Assembly: GCA_900770255.1 (NCBI GenBank)
Contig: CAAGJN010000054.1
Span: 1-20,902, forward strand
DNA length: 20,902 nucleotides
From: Clostridia bacterium
Lineage (GTDB): Bacteria > Bacillota > Clostridia > Oscillospirales > Acutalibacteraceae
Reading direction: 5' to 3'
The position numbers were made by a program, and so were the translations under genes. The notes under the pieces were generated by a model, which was not told the DNA's origin, made no database searches, and saw only the letters and a list, made by a program, of their open reading frames with translations. Position 1 is the first letter of the stretch; each line of letters begins with the position of its first letter. This document shows, one piece after another, positions 4,554-12,563 of the stretch.

Positions 4554-6593
4554 ATGCGTAAAAGGTGGCAGACGGCTTCGTACGACAAGGAGCTTGCGGC
4601 TCAGATAGCCGAGAGGCACAGCCTCAATCCGGTTGCTGCGCTTCTTGCTGTTATCCGCGGGCTCCGCGGCGAGGAGGAGATCGAGGACTTTTTCGATCCC
4701 GAGCCGTTTTTCACCCTCGACCCTTTCGATCTGCCGGATATGGACAAGGCGGTCGAACGCATAACGCAGGCTATAGACAATTTTGAGCGTATTGCTGTAT
4801 TCGGCGATTTTGACGCCGACGGAGTTACCGCGACTGCGCTGCTGTATACCTATCTGGAATCCAAGGGCGCGAACGTTCTGTGGTATATCCCGGACAGGCT
4901 TACAGAGGGCTACGGCCTGAGCGTGAGCGCCGTTGATAAGCTAAAGAACATGGGCGCGCAGCTCATCGTCACGGTCGATAACGGCGTCAGCGCGGCAGAC
5001 GCCGCGGAGCGCGCATATGAGCTGGGCATGCAGGTCGTCATAACCGACCATCACAAGGTGCCGGAAAAGCTTCCGCGCGCCGAGGCGATAGTCGATCTGC
5101 ACCGAAGCGACTGTGACTGTCAGTTTAAGGAGCTGTGCGGAGCGGGCATTGCCTTCAAGCTCGCCTGCGCTATGGAGCTTGAGGACGATACGGCCGTTAT
5201 CGAGGACTTTGCGGATCTCGCGGCGATCGGCACGATAAGTGACGTTGTCAGCCTCACGGGAGAGAACCGCACGATAGTCAAGGCGGGGCTCAGAAGCATA
5301 AATAACCGCTCGCGCGCCGGGATAAACGAGCTGCTGGAGGCTGCCGGTGCAGGAGAAAAATATATTGACGCCTCGTCGGTGGCGTTCACTATCTCGCCGA
5401 GGATCAACGCAGCAGGGCGCATGGGCTCCGCAGATACGGCGCTTGAGTTGCTGCTCAGCGATGATCCCGAGACGGCGAACGCCCTTGCGCAGGAGATAAA
5501 TGACGCGAACCGTGAGCGCCAAAAGATAGAAGGAGAGATAATCTCCCAGGTCGAGAAGCAGCTCGCGGAACATCCCGAGATACGCTACGCACCCGTGATA
5601 GTCGCGGACGGCGACGACTGGCACAACGGCGTTATCGGCATAGTTGCCGCAAGAATACAGGAGAAATATTCAAAGCCCTGCATTATAATCTCCCGCTGTA
5701 CCGCCGACGGTACAGCGCGCGGCTCCGGCCGCAGCATTGAGGGCTTTTCGCTTTATGATGCTATTAAAAATTCACAGCATCTGCTGACTCATTTCGGCGG
5801 CCATACGCAGGCGGCGGGTCTTTCGCTTATGGCTGAGGATATTCCGCAGCTCCGCCGTGAAATAATAGAATATGCGTCAAAAACAGAAATGCCGTTCCCG
5901 GTACAGAGCATCGACCTGCGTTTAAACCCCGCGCATATCTCAATGGATATTCTCGACGCGGTTTCGGCGCTCGAGCCGTTCGGAGCGGGCAACCCGCAGC
6001 CGATATTCGGGCTCTACGGCATGAAGATAGAGGCCTTTTCTCCCGTCGGCAACGGCAAGCATATGAAGCTTACCGTTTCAAAAGGAGATGCTAAGATATT
6101 TGCGCTTTATTTTGGTATGAACGAGCAGTCGTTTTTCTACACCGTCGGCGATACGGTCGATCTCGCGGTCAATCTTGAGAAGAACGAGTATCTCGGCTCC
6201 GTGCGCATCGGCGTGTATATCCGCGGTATGCGCCCGTCGGGCAGCGACGATATGAAGGTGCTCGGGGGGCTTCGCCTCTTCGACCGCGTTATGCACGGCG
6301 ATGAGCTGACCGGCGAGCAGGCTCGCTCCGCTCTGCCGGAGAGGGAGCTGTGCGGGGATGTCTATAAGCTGATAAAGCGCCGCGGCTCGTGGAGCGCCGA
6401 CTATGAGCTGCTCTGCCTGAGGTTGGGACTCGATACCGGGCGCATATGCGCCGTGGCCTGTGCGGTCGAAGTGATGGTGCAGACGGGAGTTCTCAACCGC
6501 AGTTCGGTCGGAAACATAGTTGTAAATGAACATAGCCCGAAAGTGAACCTTGAGGACGCGCCTCTGATGAAGCATATCAGAAGCTTTTTGTGA
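4554..6593 (+). CDS. recJ: Single-stranded-DNA-specific exonuclease RecJ
   Basis: 679 residues. RecJ degrades single-stranded DNA 5' to 3' in recombination, mismatch and base-excision repair. The DHH phosphoesterase motifs are intact: VFGDFDADG (82-90), VTVDNG (139-144), TDHH (164-167) and the GAGIAFK segment. The DHHA1 part follows with GVIGIVAARI, GSGRSIEGFSLYDAI and HFGGHTQAAG, then an OB-fold-like region (ENGR-type beta segments after about residue 480) and a C-terminal extension of about 100 residues, as in other Clostridia RecJ. The Shine-Dalgarno is AAAGGGG, with a fairly long spacing of about 12 nt to the ATG. First gene of the operon with rel, dtd, MBL, hemZ and kinase. Confidence 0.95.
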   Translation: MRKRWQTASYDKELAAQIAERHSLNPVAALLAVIRGLRGEEEIEDFFDPEPFFTLDPFDLPDMDKAVERITQAIDNFERIAVFGDFDADGVTATALLYTYLESKGANVLWYIPDRLTEGYGLSVSAVDKLKNMGAQLIVTVDNGVSAADAAERAYELGMQVVITDHHKVPEKLPRAEAIVDLHRSDCDCQFKELCGAGIAFKLACAMELEDDTAVIEDFADLAAIGTISDVVSLTGENRTIVKAGLRSINNRSRAGINELLEAAGAGEKYIDASSVAFTISPRINAAGRMGSADTALELLLSDDPETANALAQEINDANRERQKIEGEIISQVEKQLAEHPEIRYAPVIVADGDDWHNGVIGIVAARIQEKYSKPCIIISRCTADGTARGSGRSIEGFSLYDAIKNSQHLLTHFGGHTQAAGLSLMAEDIPQLRREIIEYASKTEMPFPVQSIDLRLNPAHISMDILDAVSALEPFGAGNPQPIFGLYGMKIEAFSPVGNGKHMKLTVSKGDAKIFALYFGMNEQSFFYTVGDTVDLAVNLEKNEYLGSVRIGVYIRGMRPSGSDDMKVLGGLRLFDRVMHGDELTGEQARSALPERELCGDVYKLIKRRGSWSADYELLCLRLGLDTGRICAVACAVEVMVQTGVLNRSSVGNIVVNEHSPKVNLEDAPLMKHIRSFL

Positions 6594-6596
6594 TAA

Positions 6597-6615
6597 ATGT
6601 GCCGGCGCGGCACAT
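6597..6615 (+). promoter_or_regulatory. Small perfect hairpin between recJ and rel
   Basis: ATGTGCCG-GCG-CGGCACAT, an 8-bp perfect stem beginning 3 nt after the recJ stop. It is followed only by a weak T-rich stretch (AAGTTTTG), so it may attenuate transcription or protect the mRNA end rather than terminate fully. Confidence 0.4.
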
Positions 6616-6645
6616 AAGTTTTGCGGCTCAAACAGGAGTGATTTT

Positions 6646-8907
6646 ATGAGGTCATGGGAAGAAAAAATAAGCGGGGAAAAAGAGGAGAAAAAGATGAACA
6701 GGCAGGCTGATTTTAACGACGACAGCACCTCTTTTGACGACGGCTTTGACAAGCTTTACGAAAAAATAAAAACTATGTACCGCGAGGATGAGCTCGAGGT
6801 TGTAAAACACGCCTATGATGTAGCCAAGGAGCACCATAAGAGCCAGCTCCGCCAGTCGGGCGAGCCCTATATCATCCACCCGATCGCGGTCGCGGATATT
6901 CTTGCGGATCTCGGCATGGACAGCCAGTCGCTCGCGGCGGCTCTGCTGCACGACACCGTTGAGGATACGGACGTGACAAGAGAGGATATCGAGCGCGAGT
7001 TCGGCGAGGAGATAGCGCAGCTCGTAGACGGAGTGACAAAGCTTGCAAAGGTGCCTACCGAGACGAAGGCTGAGGCGCAGGCGGAAAATATCCGCAAGAT
7101 GCTGCTCGCCATGTCGAACGATATCCGCGTTATCATCATCAAGCTCGCCGACAGGCTGCACAATATGCGCACGATAGGCTATGTTCGCGAGGAGAAGCGG
7201 CGCGAGACAGCGCTTGAAACGCTCGAGATATACGCCCCAATCGCTCACCGCTTAGGTATCAGAGCGATCAAGGATGAGCTTGAGGACCGCGCTATTATAT
7301 GTCTCGACCCCGTGGCATATAAGGAGATCGACGATTATCTCAACTCGCAGAGCGCCTCGCGCAAGGAGTTTCTCGACGGCATCATCGAAAAGATAAAGGA
7401 GCGTATTTCCCCCCTTGTTTCAGGCTGCAAGGTCGAGGGCAGGATCAAGAGTGTCCACGGCATCTACCGCAAGATGTATATCCGCGGCAAGACGTTTGAT
7501 GAAATATACGACATTTACGCTGTCAGAATAATAGTTGAGTCGGTCATAGACTGCTACAACTGCCTCGGCGTTATCCACGATATGTTCCGCCCGATCCCGA
7601 ACCGCTTCAAGGACTATATATCGACCCCGAAGCCGAATATGTATCAGTCGCTGCACACGACCGTTATCGGCAAGGAGGGCATACCGTTCGAGGTGCAGAT
7701 AAGAACCTGGGAGATGCACCAGACGGCTGAATACGGTATCGCGGCGCATTGGAAATATAAGCTCGGCGGCGGCACCGCAAGCGGCAACTTCGACAAACGC
7801 CTCGCATGGATCCGTCAGATGCTTGAGAGCCAGAGCGACTCCGAGGACGTCGAGGATATCGTGCGCACGATAAAGAGCGATCTCGTGCCCGAGGAGGTGT
7901 TCGTCTTTACCCCAAAGGGCGACGTTATCAACCTGCCGATCGGAGCTACGGTTATCGACTTTGCTTATGCCATCCACTCGGCTATCGGCAACCGCATGAT
8001 CGGCGCAAAGGTGGACGGACGCATAGTGCCTATCGATTATGAGGTTAAAACGGGCGAGATAGTCGATGTGCTCACCTCGTCGCAGCCCGGCAAGGGGCCG
8101 AGCCGCGACTGGCTCAAGATTGTCAAGACCAGCGAAGCGCGCAGCAAGATACGCAACTGGTTCAAAAAGGAGCGCCGCGAGGACAATATCGCGGAGGGCA
8201 AGGCCGAGGTCGAGCGCGAGTTCAGGCGCAGCTTTATCCGCCTGCCCGACGATGAGATGAAAGCCTTCCTGCAGCGCATCGCAGAGCGTCAGCACTTTGA
8301 TACAGTCGAGGATTTTTATGCCGCTATCGGCTACGGCGGCGTGTCGCTGATACGCATGATGCCGCACATCAAGGATGAATATAACAAGATCGTCAAAGCT
8401 TCGGCTCCGCCGGAGATAGTGCTCACTCAGCCGAAAAAGCGCGTCAAGAGCAGCGAGGGTGTTATCGTTGAGGGCATTGACAACTGCCTTGTCAAGTTCT
8501 CGCGCTGCTGCAACCCGCTGCCCGGCGACGATATAATCGGATTTATAACCCGCGGCCACGGCGTTTCGATCCACACGAAGGATTGCAGCAACGTGCCCAG
8601 GGATCTTGAGCATTGCGGCGATAAGGACAGATGGATCAACGCATATTGGGACAGCTCGATCAAGGAGGATTTCCGCGCCACGCTCATGATATCCTGCCTC
8701 AACCGCGTCGGTATGCTCGCCGATATCTCGGTTCAGCTTGCCAATATGCACGTTATGATAAATGATATTAACACCCGCAACTTCAAGGACGGCCGAAGCA
8801 CTTTTTCAATGACGATAACAGTCTCCGGCATTGAGCATCTCAAGAGCGTTGCGGCAAAAATAGAGCGCATCGACGGAGTCCTGAGCGTCGAACGCGCCGC
8901 GACCTGA
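6646..8907 (+). CDS. rel: Bifunctional (p)ppGpp synthetase/hydrolase (RelA/SpoT homologue)
   Basis: 753 residues with the full long-RSH layout. The HD hydrolase domain has R69, H78, H102-D103 with TVED, and the LADRLHNMRT segment, all intact, so hydrolase activity is expected. The synthetase domain has GRIKSVHGIYRKM, DIYAVRIIV, YISTPKPNMYQSLHTTV and FEVQIRT. These are followed by a TGS domain (VFVFTPKGDVINLPIGATV), the CC/zinc-finger-like region with FSRCCNPLPGD, and a C-terminal ACT domain. It makes and degrades the stringent-response alarmone on the ribosome. Two starts are plausible: ATG 6646 (AGGAG, 7-nt spacing) and ATG 6694 (GAGGAG, about 7 nt); both precede the conserved region. Confidence 0.96.
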   Translation: MRSWEEKISGEKEEKKMNRQADFNDDSTSFDDGFDKLYEKIKTMYREDELEVVKHAYDVAKEHHKSQLRQSGEPYIIHPIAVADILADLGMDSQSLAAALLHDTVEDTDVTREDIEREFGEEIAQLVDGVTKLAKVPTETKAEAQAENIRKMLLAMSNDIRVIIIKLADRLHNMRTIGYVREEKRRETALETLEIYAPIAHRLGIRAIKDELEDRAIICLDPVAYKEIDDYLNSQSASRKEFLDGIIEKIKERISPLVSGCKVEGRIKSVHGIYRKMYIRGKTFDEIYDIYAVRIIVESVIDCYNCLGVIHDMFRPIPNRFKDYISTPKPNMYQSLHTTVIGKEGIPFEVQIRTWEMHQTAEYGIAAHWKYKLGGGTASGNFDKRLAWIRQMLESQSDSEDVEDIVRTIKSDLVPEEVFVFTPKGDVINLPIGATVIDFAYAIHSAIGNRMIGAKVDGRIVPIDYEVKTGEIVDVLTSSQPGKGPSRDWLKIVKTSEARSKIRNWFKKERREDNIAEGKAEVEREFRRSFIRLPDDEMKAFLQRIAERQHFDTVEDFYAAIGYGGVSLIRMMPHIKDEYNKIVKASAPPEIVLTQPKKRVKSSEGVIVEGIDNCLVKFSRCCNPLPGDDIIGFITRGHGVSIHTKDCSNVPRDLEHCGDKDRWINAYWDSSIKEDFRATLMISCLNRVGMLADISVQLANMHVMINDINTRNFKDGRSTFSMTITVSGIEHLKSVAAKIERIDGVLSVERAAT

Positions 8908-8917
8908 GGAGAGAATT

Positions 8918-9379
8918 ATGAGAGCTGTAGTTCAGCGCGTCACATCTTCAAGAGTATCCGTTGACGGCAGAACCGTCGGCGAGATCGGCAGGGGCTTTAA
9001 CGTCCTGCTCGGCGTTGTCGAGGGCGATACGGACAGCGAAGCCCGGTTGCTCGCCGGCAAAACAGCGCGCCTGCGCGTTTTTGAGGATGACGGCGGCAAA
9101 ATGAATCTGAGTCTCGGCGACGTCGGAGGCGAGGTGCTCGCCGTATCGCAGTTCACGCTCTGCGCCGACTGCAAAAAGGGCAACAGACCGTCATTTACGC
9201 TCTCCGCAGCGCCGGACGAGGCGAAGCGCCTCTACGACCTGTTTTGCGATGAGCTGAAAGCCAACGGAGTCAAAAAGGTGGAAAAAGGTATTTTCGGGGC
9301 CGATATGAAGGTCGATATCTTTAACGACGGCCCGGTGACTATTATACTTGATACCGATATCTGGAGGAAACTAAAATGA
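8918..9379 (+). CDS. dtd: D-aminoacyl-tRNA deacylase
   Basis: 153 residues, the usual DTD length. It hydrolyses D-amino acids (and glycine) mischarged on tRNA, a chiral proofreading step. The family signatures are present: MRAVVQRV at the N-terminus, LAVSQFTLCAD with KKGNRPSF, and the C-terminal cross-subunit motif NDGPVTI that builds the active site of the dimer. AGGAGA lies close to the ATG and only 10 nt separate it from the rel stop. Its stop overlaps the next gene (ATGA), indicating translational coupling. The rel-dtd order is common in Firmicutes. Confidence 0.95.
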   Translation: MRAVVQRVTSSRVSVDGRTVGEIGRGFNVLLGVVEGDTDSEARLLAGKTARLRVFEDDGGKMNLSLGDVGGEVLAVSQFTLCADCKKGNRPSFTLSAAPDEAKRLYDLFCDELKANGVKKVEKGIFGADMKVDIFNDGPVTIILDTDIWRKLK

Positions 9380-10020
9380 AGCTTCACACTATGCCGATGG
9401 GGCCTGTTCAGGCAAACTGCTATGTCCTTATCGACGAAAAAAGCGGCGAGGCTGCCGTTATCGATCCGGGCGATTATACGGATGAGCTCAGAGCCGTGCT
9501 CGAGAGTGAGGTAAAGGAGCTCAAATATATCCTGCTCACTCACGGCCACTACGACCACATTCTCGGCGTTGCCCATGTCAAGGCGGACTATCCCAATGCC
9601 AAAATCGCGATACATCCCTATGACAGCGCGTGCCTGATGTGCGAGAAAATCAGCCTTGCAACGCATGCGGGCGAGGGTCTGCAGCGGTATGTTGATTACG
9701 ACTTTTTAGTCGAGGAGGGCTTTGAAGCGAAAATCGGCTCGCTTACGCTAAGAGCTATCCACACGCCGGGCCATACGCTCGGCGGGGTGTGCTATCTTGA
9801 GGATAATGAGCGGGTGATGTTCTCGGGCGACACGCTATTCTGCCGCACCGTCGGCAGAACGGATCTGCCCGGCGGCGACCGGGATATGATGTTCGAGAGC
9901 CTCAAGCGCATCGCCGCACTCGACGGCGATTATACCGTCTACACCGGCCACAACCGCTCAACAACGCTCTCTGAGGAGCGCGTCAGAAACAGATATCTTC
10001 GAAAAATACCGATGGGATGA
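9376..10020 (+). CDS. MBL-fold metallohydrolase, glyoxalase-II-like (YcbL/GloB type)
   Basis: 214 residues. Metal ligands of the metallo-beta-lactamase fold are all present: THGHYDH (H56, H58, D60, H61), HTPGHT (H133), FSGDTLF (D152) and TGHNRST (H192). The motif GRTDLPGGD after the bridging aspartate is typical of the YcbL-like hydroxyacylglutathione-hydrolase family, whose members hydrolyse thioesters. At 214 residues it lacks the extra C-terminal helical domain of classical glyoxalase II. The start overlaps the dtd stop by 4 nt. In clostridial genomes this gene commonly sits between dtd and hemZ; the physiological substrate is unknown. Confidence 0.9.
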   Translation: MKLHTMPMGPVQANCYVLIDEKSGEAAVIDPGDYTDELRAVLESEVKELKYILLTHGHYDHILGVAHVKADYPNAKIAIHPYDSACLMCEKISLATHAGEGLQRYVDYDFLVEEGFEAKIGSLTLRAIHTPGHTLGGVCYLEDNERVMFSGDTLFCRTVGRTDLPGGDRDMMFESLKRIAALDGDYTVYTGHNRSTTLSEERVRNRYLRKIPMG

Positions 10021-10036
10021 CCAGAAGGGAAAGCCT

Positions 10037-11545
10037 ATGATCCTCTATATCAGCGGCCATGATTTCCACTATGAGATGGAAAACCTGTGCCGCGTGTTCT
10101 TTCCGAATGAAAAGATAACAGTTACGACTGAAATGCCCGTAAACGCCGGACTTGCCGCGCTTACATACCTCGGCAGGACTCAGAGCGGATATTCCGTGCG
10201 CGCTGTTGTCGAGTCGGACGGCAGGCGCGAGGAGCGATCCTGCGCCGTGCCTAAGACCGACGAGCCTGAGCGCGACGAGTGCGAGCGCGCCATGGCGCGC
10301 GAACTGTTTTATGCTCTGAGCGCCGTGACGGGCTATGTCCCGCCGTGGGGTATACTAACCGGTGTGCGCCCGTCAAAGCTCATGCTAAGGCTGATCGGTC
10401 GGCTCGGCGAAAAGGGTGCCTACGATTACTTCACAAAAAAGCTGCTCGTCAGCGATAAAAAGACCCGTCTTGCCCAGAGCGTCGCGGGCACCGAGCAGGA
10501 GATAGCGGCGCTCGGCGATGAGCGTTCGTTCAGTCTGTATATAGCCGTTCCGTTCTGCCCGTCAAGGTGCAGCTACTGCTCGTTTGTCTCGCACTCGATA
10601 ACGAATGCGAACGCCGCGAAGCTGCTGCCCGTCTATGTCGAAAGGCTCTGCGATGAATTGGCTGTCACGGGCAAAACGGCAGGGGAGATCGGACTGCGCC
10701 TTGAGAGCATATACGTCGGCGGCGGAACGCCCGGCATACTCTCCGCCGAACAGCTGCAGGCGGTGTGCTCGGCGGTCGATAATAGCTTCGACCTGTCCGC
10801 CGTACGAGAATATACGGTCGAGCTCGGCAGACCCGAGACGGTCACCGCCGAAAAGCTCGGAGTTCTGCGCTCTCACGGGGTGGACAGGATCAGCATCAAT
10901 CCGCAGACTCTCAACGACAGCGTGCTCGAGGCCGTCGGCAGATGTCACACGGCGCAGGACTTTTTTAACGCCTATAAGCTTGCGGAGGAGAGCGGGTTTG
11001 AGAACATTAACGTCGACCTGATCGCAGGTCTGCCGACCGACACGGTGGAGAGCTTTAAAAGATCGATCGATGGAGTCGCCGCACTTTCGCCTGCGAATAT
11101 CACCGTCCACGCGCTTGCACTCAAATCGGCATCGACCCTCGCAGAGCACGGCCATGCCGTCAGCGAAGGGGAGAGCGCCGACAAAATGATAGACTACTCG
11201 CATTCGGTGCTCTTTGATAACGGCTATATCCCTTACTATATGTACCGTCAGAGCCGATGCGTCGGCAACCTCGAGAACGTAGGCTGGTGCAAGCCCGGCA
11301 TGGAGTGCAGATACAACGTCTTTATGATGGAGGAGACTCACACCGTTCTTGCCGCGGGAGCGGGCGCTGTTACAAAGCTCAAAAGGCCGCACAGCGACTA
11401 TATCGAGCGTATTTTTAACTATAAATATCCATATGAATATAATGACCGCTTTGATACGCTCATGGAGCGAAAGAAAAGGATCGCCGAATTTTATTCGGAG
11501 GCGGCGGAGCAGCAGCCGGAAGCTGGACCGGCAAGAAGCAGGTGA
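10037..11545 (+). CDS. hemZ: HemZ-type radical SAM coproporphyrinogen dehydrogenase
   Basis: 502 residues. The radical SAM cluster motif is C174-x3-C178-x2-C181 in VPFCPSRCSYCSF, followed by the YVGGGTPGILS glycine motif and the HemN-family segments VDRISINPQTLND and INVDLIAGLP. An N-terminal domain of about 160 residues without similarity to HemN is characteristic of HemZ. Assigned as oxygen-independent coproporphyrinogen III oxidation, but HemZ in B. subtilis is not clearly the main enzyme, so the real role may differ. The gap to the MBL gene is 16 nt (AGAAGGGAAAG ahead of ATG). It ends 4 nt before the kinase start. Confidence 0.9.
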   Translation: MILYISGHDFHYEMENLCRVFFPNEKITVTTEMPVNAGLAALTYLGRTQSGYSVRAVVESDGRREERSCAVPKTDEPERDECERAMARELFYALSAVTGYVPPWGILTGVRPSKLMLRLIGRLGEKGAYDYFTKKLLVSDKKTRLAQSVAGTEQEIAALGDERSFSLYIAVPFCPSRCSYCSFVSHSITNANAAKLLPVYVERLCDELAVTGKTAGEIGLRLESIYVGGGTPGILSAEQLQAVCSAVDNSFDLSAVREYTVELGRPETVTAEKLGVLRSHGVDRISINPQTLNDSVLEAVGRCHTAQDFFNAYKLAEESGFENINVDLIAGLPTDTVESFKRSIDGVAALSPANITVHALALKSASTLAEHGHAVSEGESADKMIDYSHSVLFDNGYIPYYMYRQSRCVGNLENVGWCKPGMECRYNVFMMEETHTVLAAGAGAVTKLKRPHSDYIERIFNYKYPYEYNDRFDTLMERKKRIAEFYSEAAEQQPEAGPARSR

Positions 11546-11549
11546 TGTT

Positions 11550-12461
11550 TTGAAGTATGTGTCAAAAATAAACGAAATGGCGCTCAGCGATCCCGCAGGG
11601 CTCATAAAAAAGGCGGAGCTCAGATATTCCGAGTGCCTTGACGATATAGCGCAGAGCATATTCGAAGCACGCGAGAAGCGCATCGTCATGCTTGCGGGTC
11701 CAAGCGCCTCGGGCAAGACGACCACCGCGGGCCTAATCGCCGAGAGGCTCGGTGCGCGGGGCGCGAAGGCGTTCACGGTCTCGCTCGACGATTTTTATCA
11801 TAATCAGCGCGACGCGATTCTCGGCGAGGACGGCAAGCCCGACTATGAGACTGTCCGCGCGCTCGATGTGGAGCTCATTGACTCGTGCCTCGATGAAATA
11901 ATCCGCACAGGCACGACGCGGCTGCCACATTTCGATTTTGCCAGCGGAACGCGCAGCGGCTTTTCGCAGCCGATAACGCTCGGAAAGGACGATGTGCTGA
12001 TAGTTGAGGGCATCCACGCGCTCAATCCGGTCATTACCGATGAGCTGCCCGACGATAATCTGATGAAGCTCTATGTCAGCGTCTCCTCGCGTATCGTGGA
12101 CGACAGGGGCGAGGTGATAATGTCAAAGCGCGATCTCCGCTTTGTGCGCAGGCTCGTCAGAGACTACTATCACCGCGCGAGCAGCGTCGAGCGGACATAC
12201 GGCCTTTGGGACAGCGTGCAGCGCGGCGAGGATAAATATATCTTCCCATTCAGCCACCTGGCTGCGGCTAAGATCGACTCGCTTCATGCCTATGAGCCCT
12301 GCGTGTTCAGGACTCTCGCCGTGCCGATGCTTGAGTCCGTAGAGCCCGGCAGCGAATGGTTTGACGAGGCGCACATGATGACGGAAAAGCTGAAAGCTTT
12401 TACCGCGCTCCCGACTGAGATGATACCCGAGAGCTCGCTCCTACGCGAGTTTATGCAATAA
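11550..12461 (+). CDS. Uridine-kinase-like nucleoside kinase (P-loop)
   Basis: 303 residues from TTG at 11550, which has AGGTGATG just upstream overlapping the hemZ stop. The frame stays open further back to 11349, but that part lies entirely inside hemZ in another frame and reads as a shadow. Walker A is GPSASGKTTT (about 50-59). SLDDFYHN is the uridine/phosphoribulokinase-family acidic motif, and HFDFASG, LIVEGIHAL and RRLVRDYYHR match the nucleoside kinase family. It probably phosphorylates uridine or another nucleoside. Longer relatives carry N-terminal TGS/ThrRS-like domains that this one lacks. Probably the last gene of the recJ operon; no clear terminator follows. Confidence 0.85.
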   Translation: MKYVSKINEMALSDPAGLIKKAELRYSECLDDIAQSIFEAREKRIVMLAGPSASGKTTTAGLIAERLGARGAKAFTVSLDDFYHNQRDAILGEDGKPDYETVRALDVELIDSCLDEIIRTGTTRLPHFDFASGTRSGFSQPITLGKDDVLIVEGIHALNPVITDELPDDNLMKLYVSVSSRIVDDRGEVIMSKRDLRFVRRLVRDYYHRASSVERTYGLWDSVQRGEDKYIFPFSHLAAAKIDSLHAYEPCVFRTLAVPMLESVEPGSEWFDEAHMMTEKLKAFTALPTEMIPESSLLREFMQ

Positions 12462-12488
12462 ACAAATGTTATTTTTTTCCGCATATTA

Positions 12489-12517
12489 TTGATAATTTCG
12501 GATGCGGACGATATAAT
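12489..12517 (+). promoter_or_regulatory. Promoter of the SpoVB-like flippase gene
   Basis: TTGATA (12489-12494), 17-nt spacer, TATAAT (12512-12517). The leader is about 40 nt, ending in AAGGAGG before the TTG start at 12564. Placing it here also argues against an in-frame ATG at 12489 as the start. Confidence 0.75.
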
Positions 12518-12563
12518 TAGGAACGGTTCGCCACGGCAAATCGAACAACAAGGAGGTTTACCC

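Noticed and set aside
7420..8751. 443-codon minus-strand frame opposite rel
   Set aside because: Produced by GC-rich codon bias of rel; the real gene has all RSH domains in the plus frame.
11349..11549. N-terminal extension of the nucleoside kinase to ATG 11349
   Set aside because: It lies wholly within hemZ in another frame, reads as an S/R-rich shadow, and TTG 11550 has a suitable ribosome-binding site.
10562..11776. 404-codon minus-strand frame opposite hemZ and the kinase
   Set aside because: Spans two clear plus-strand genes and has no recognisable domain.
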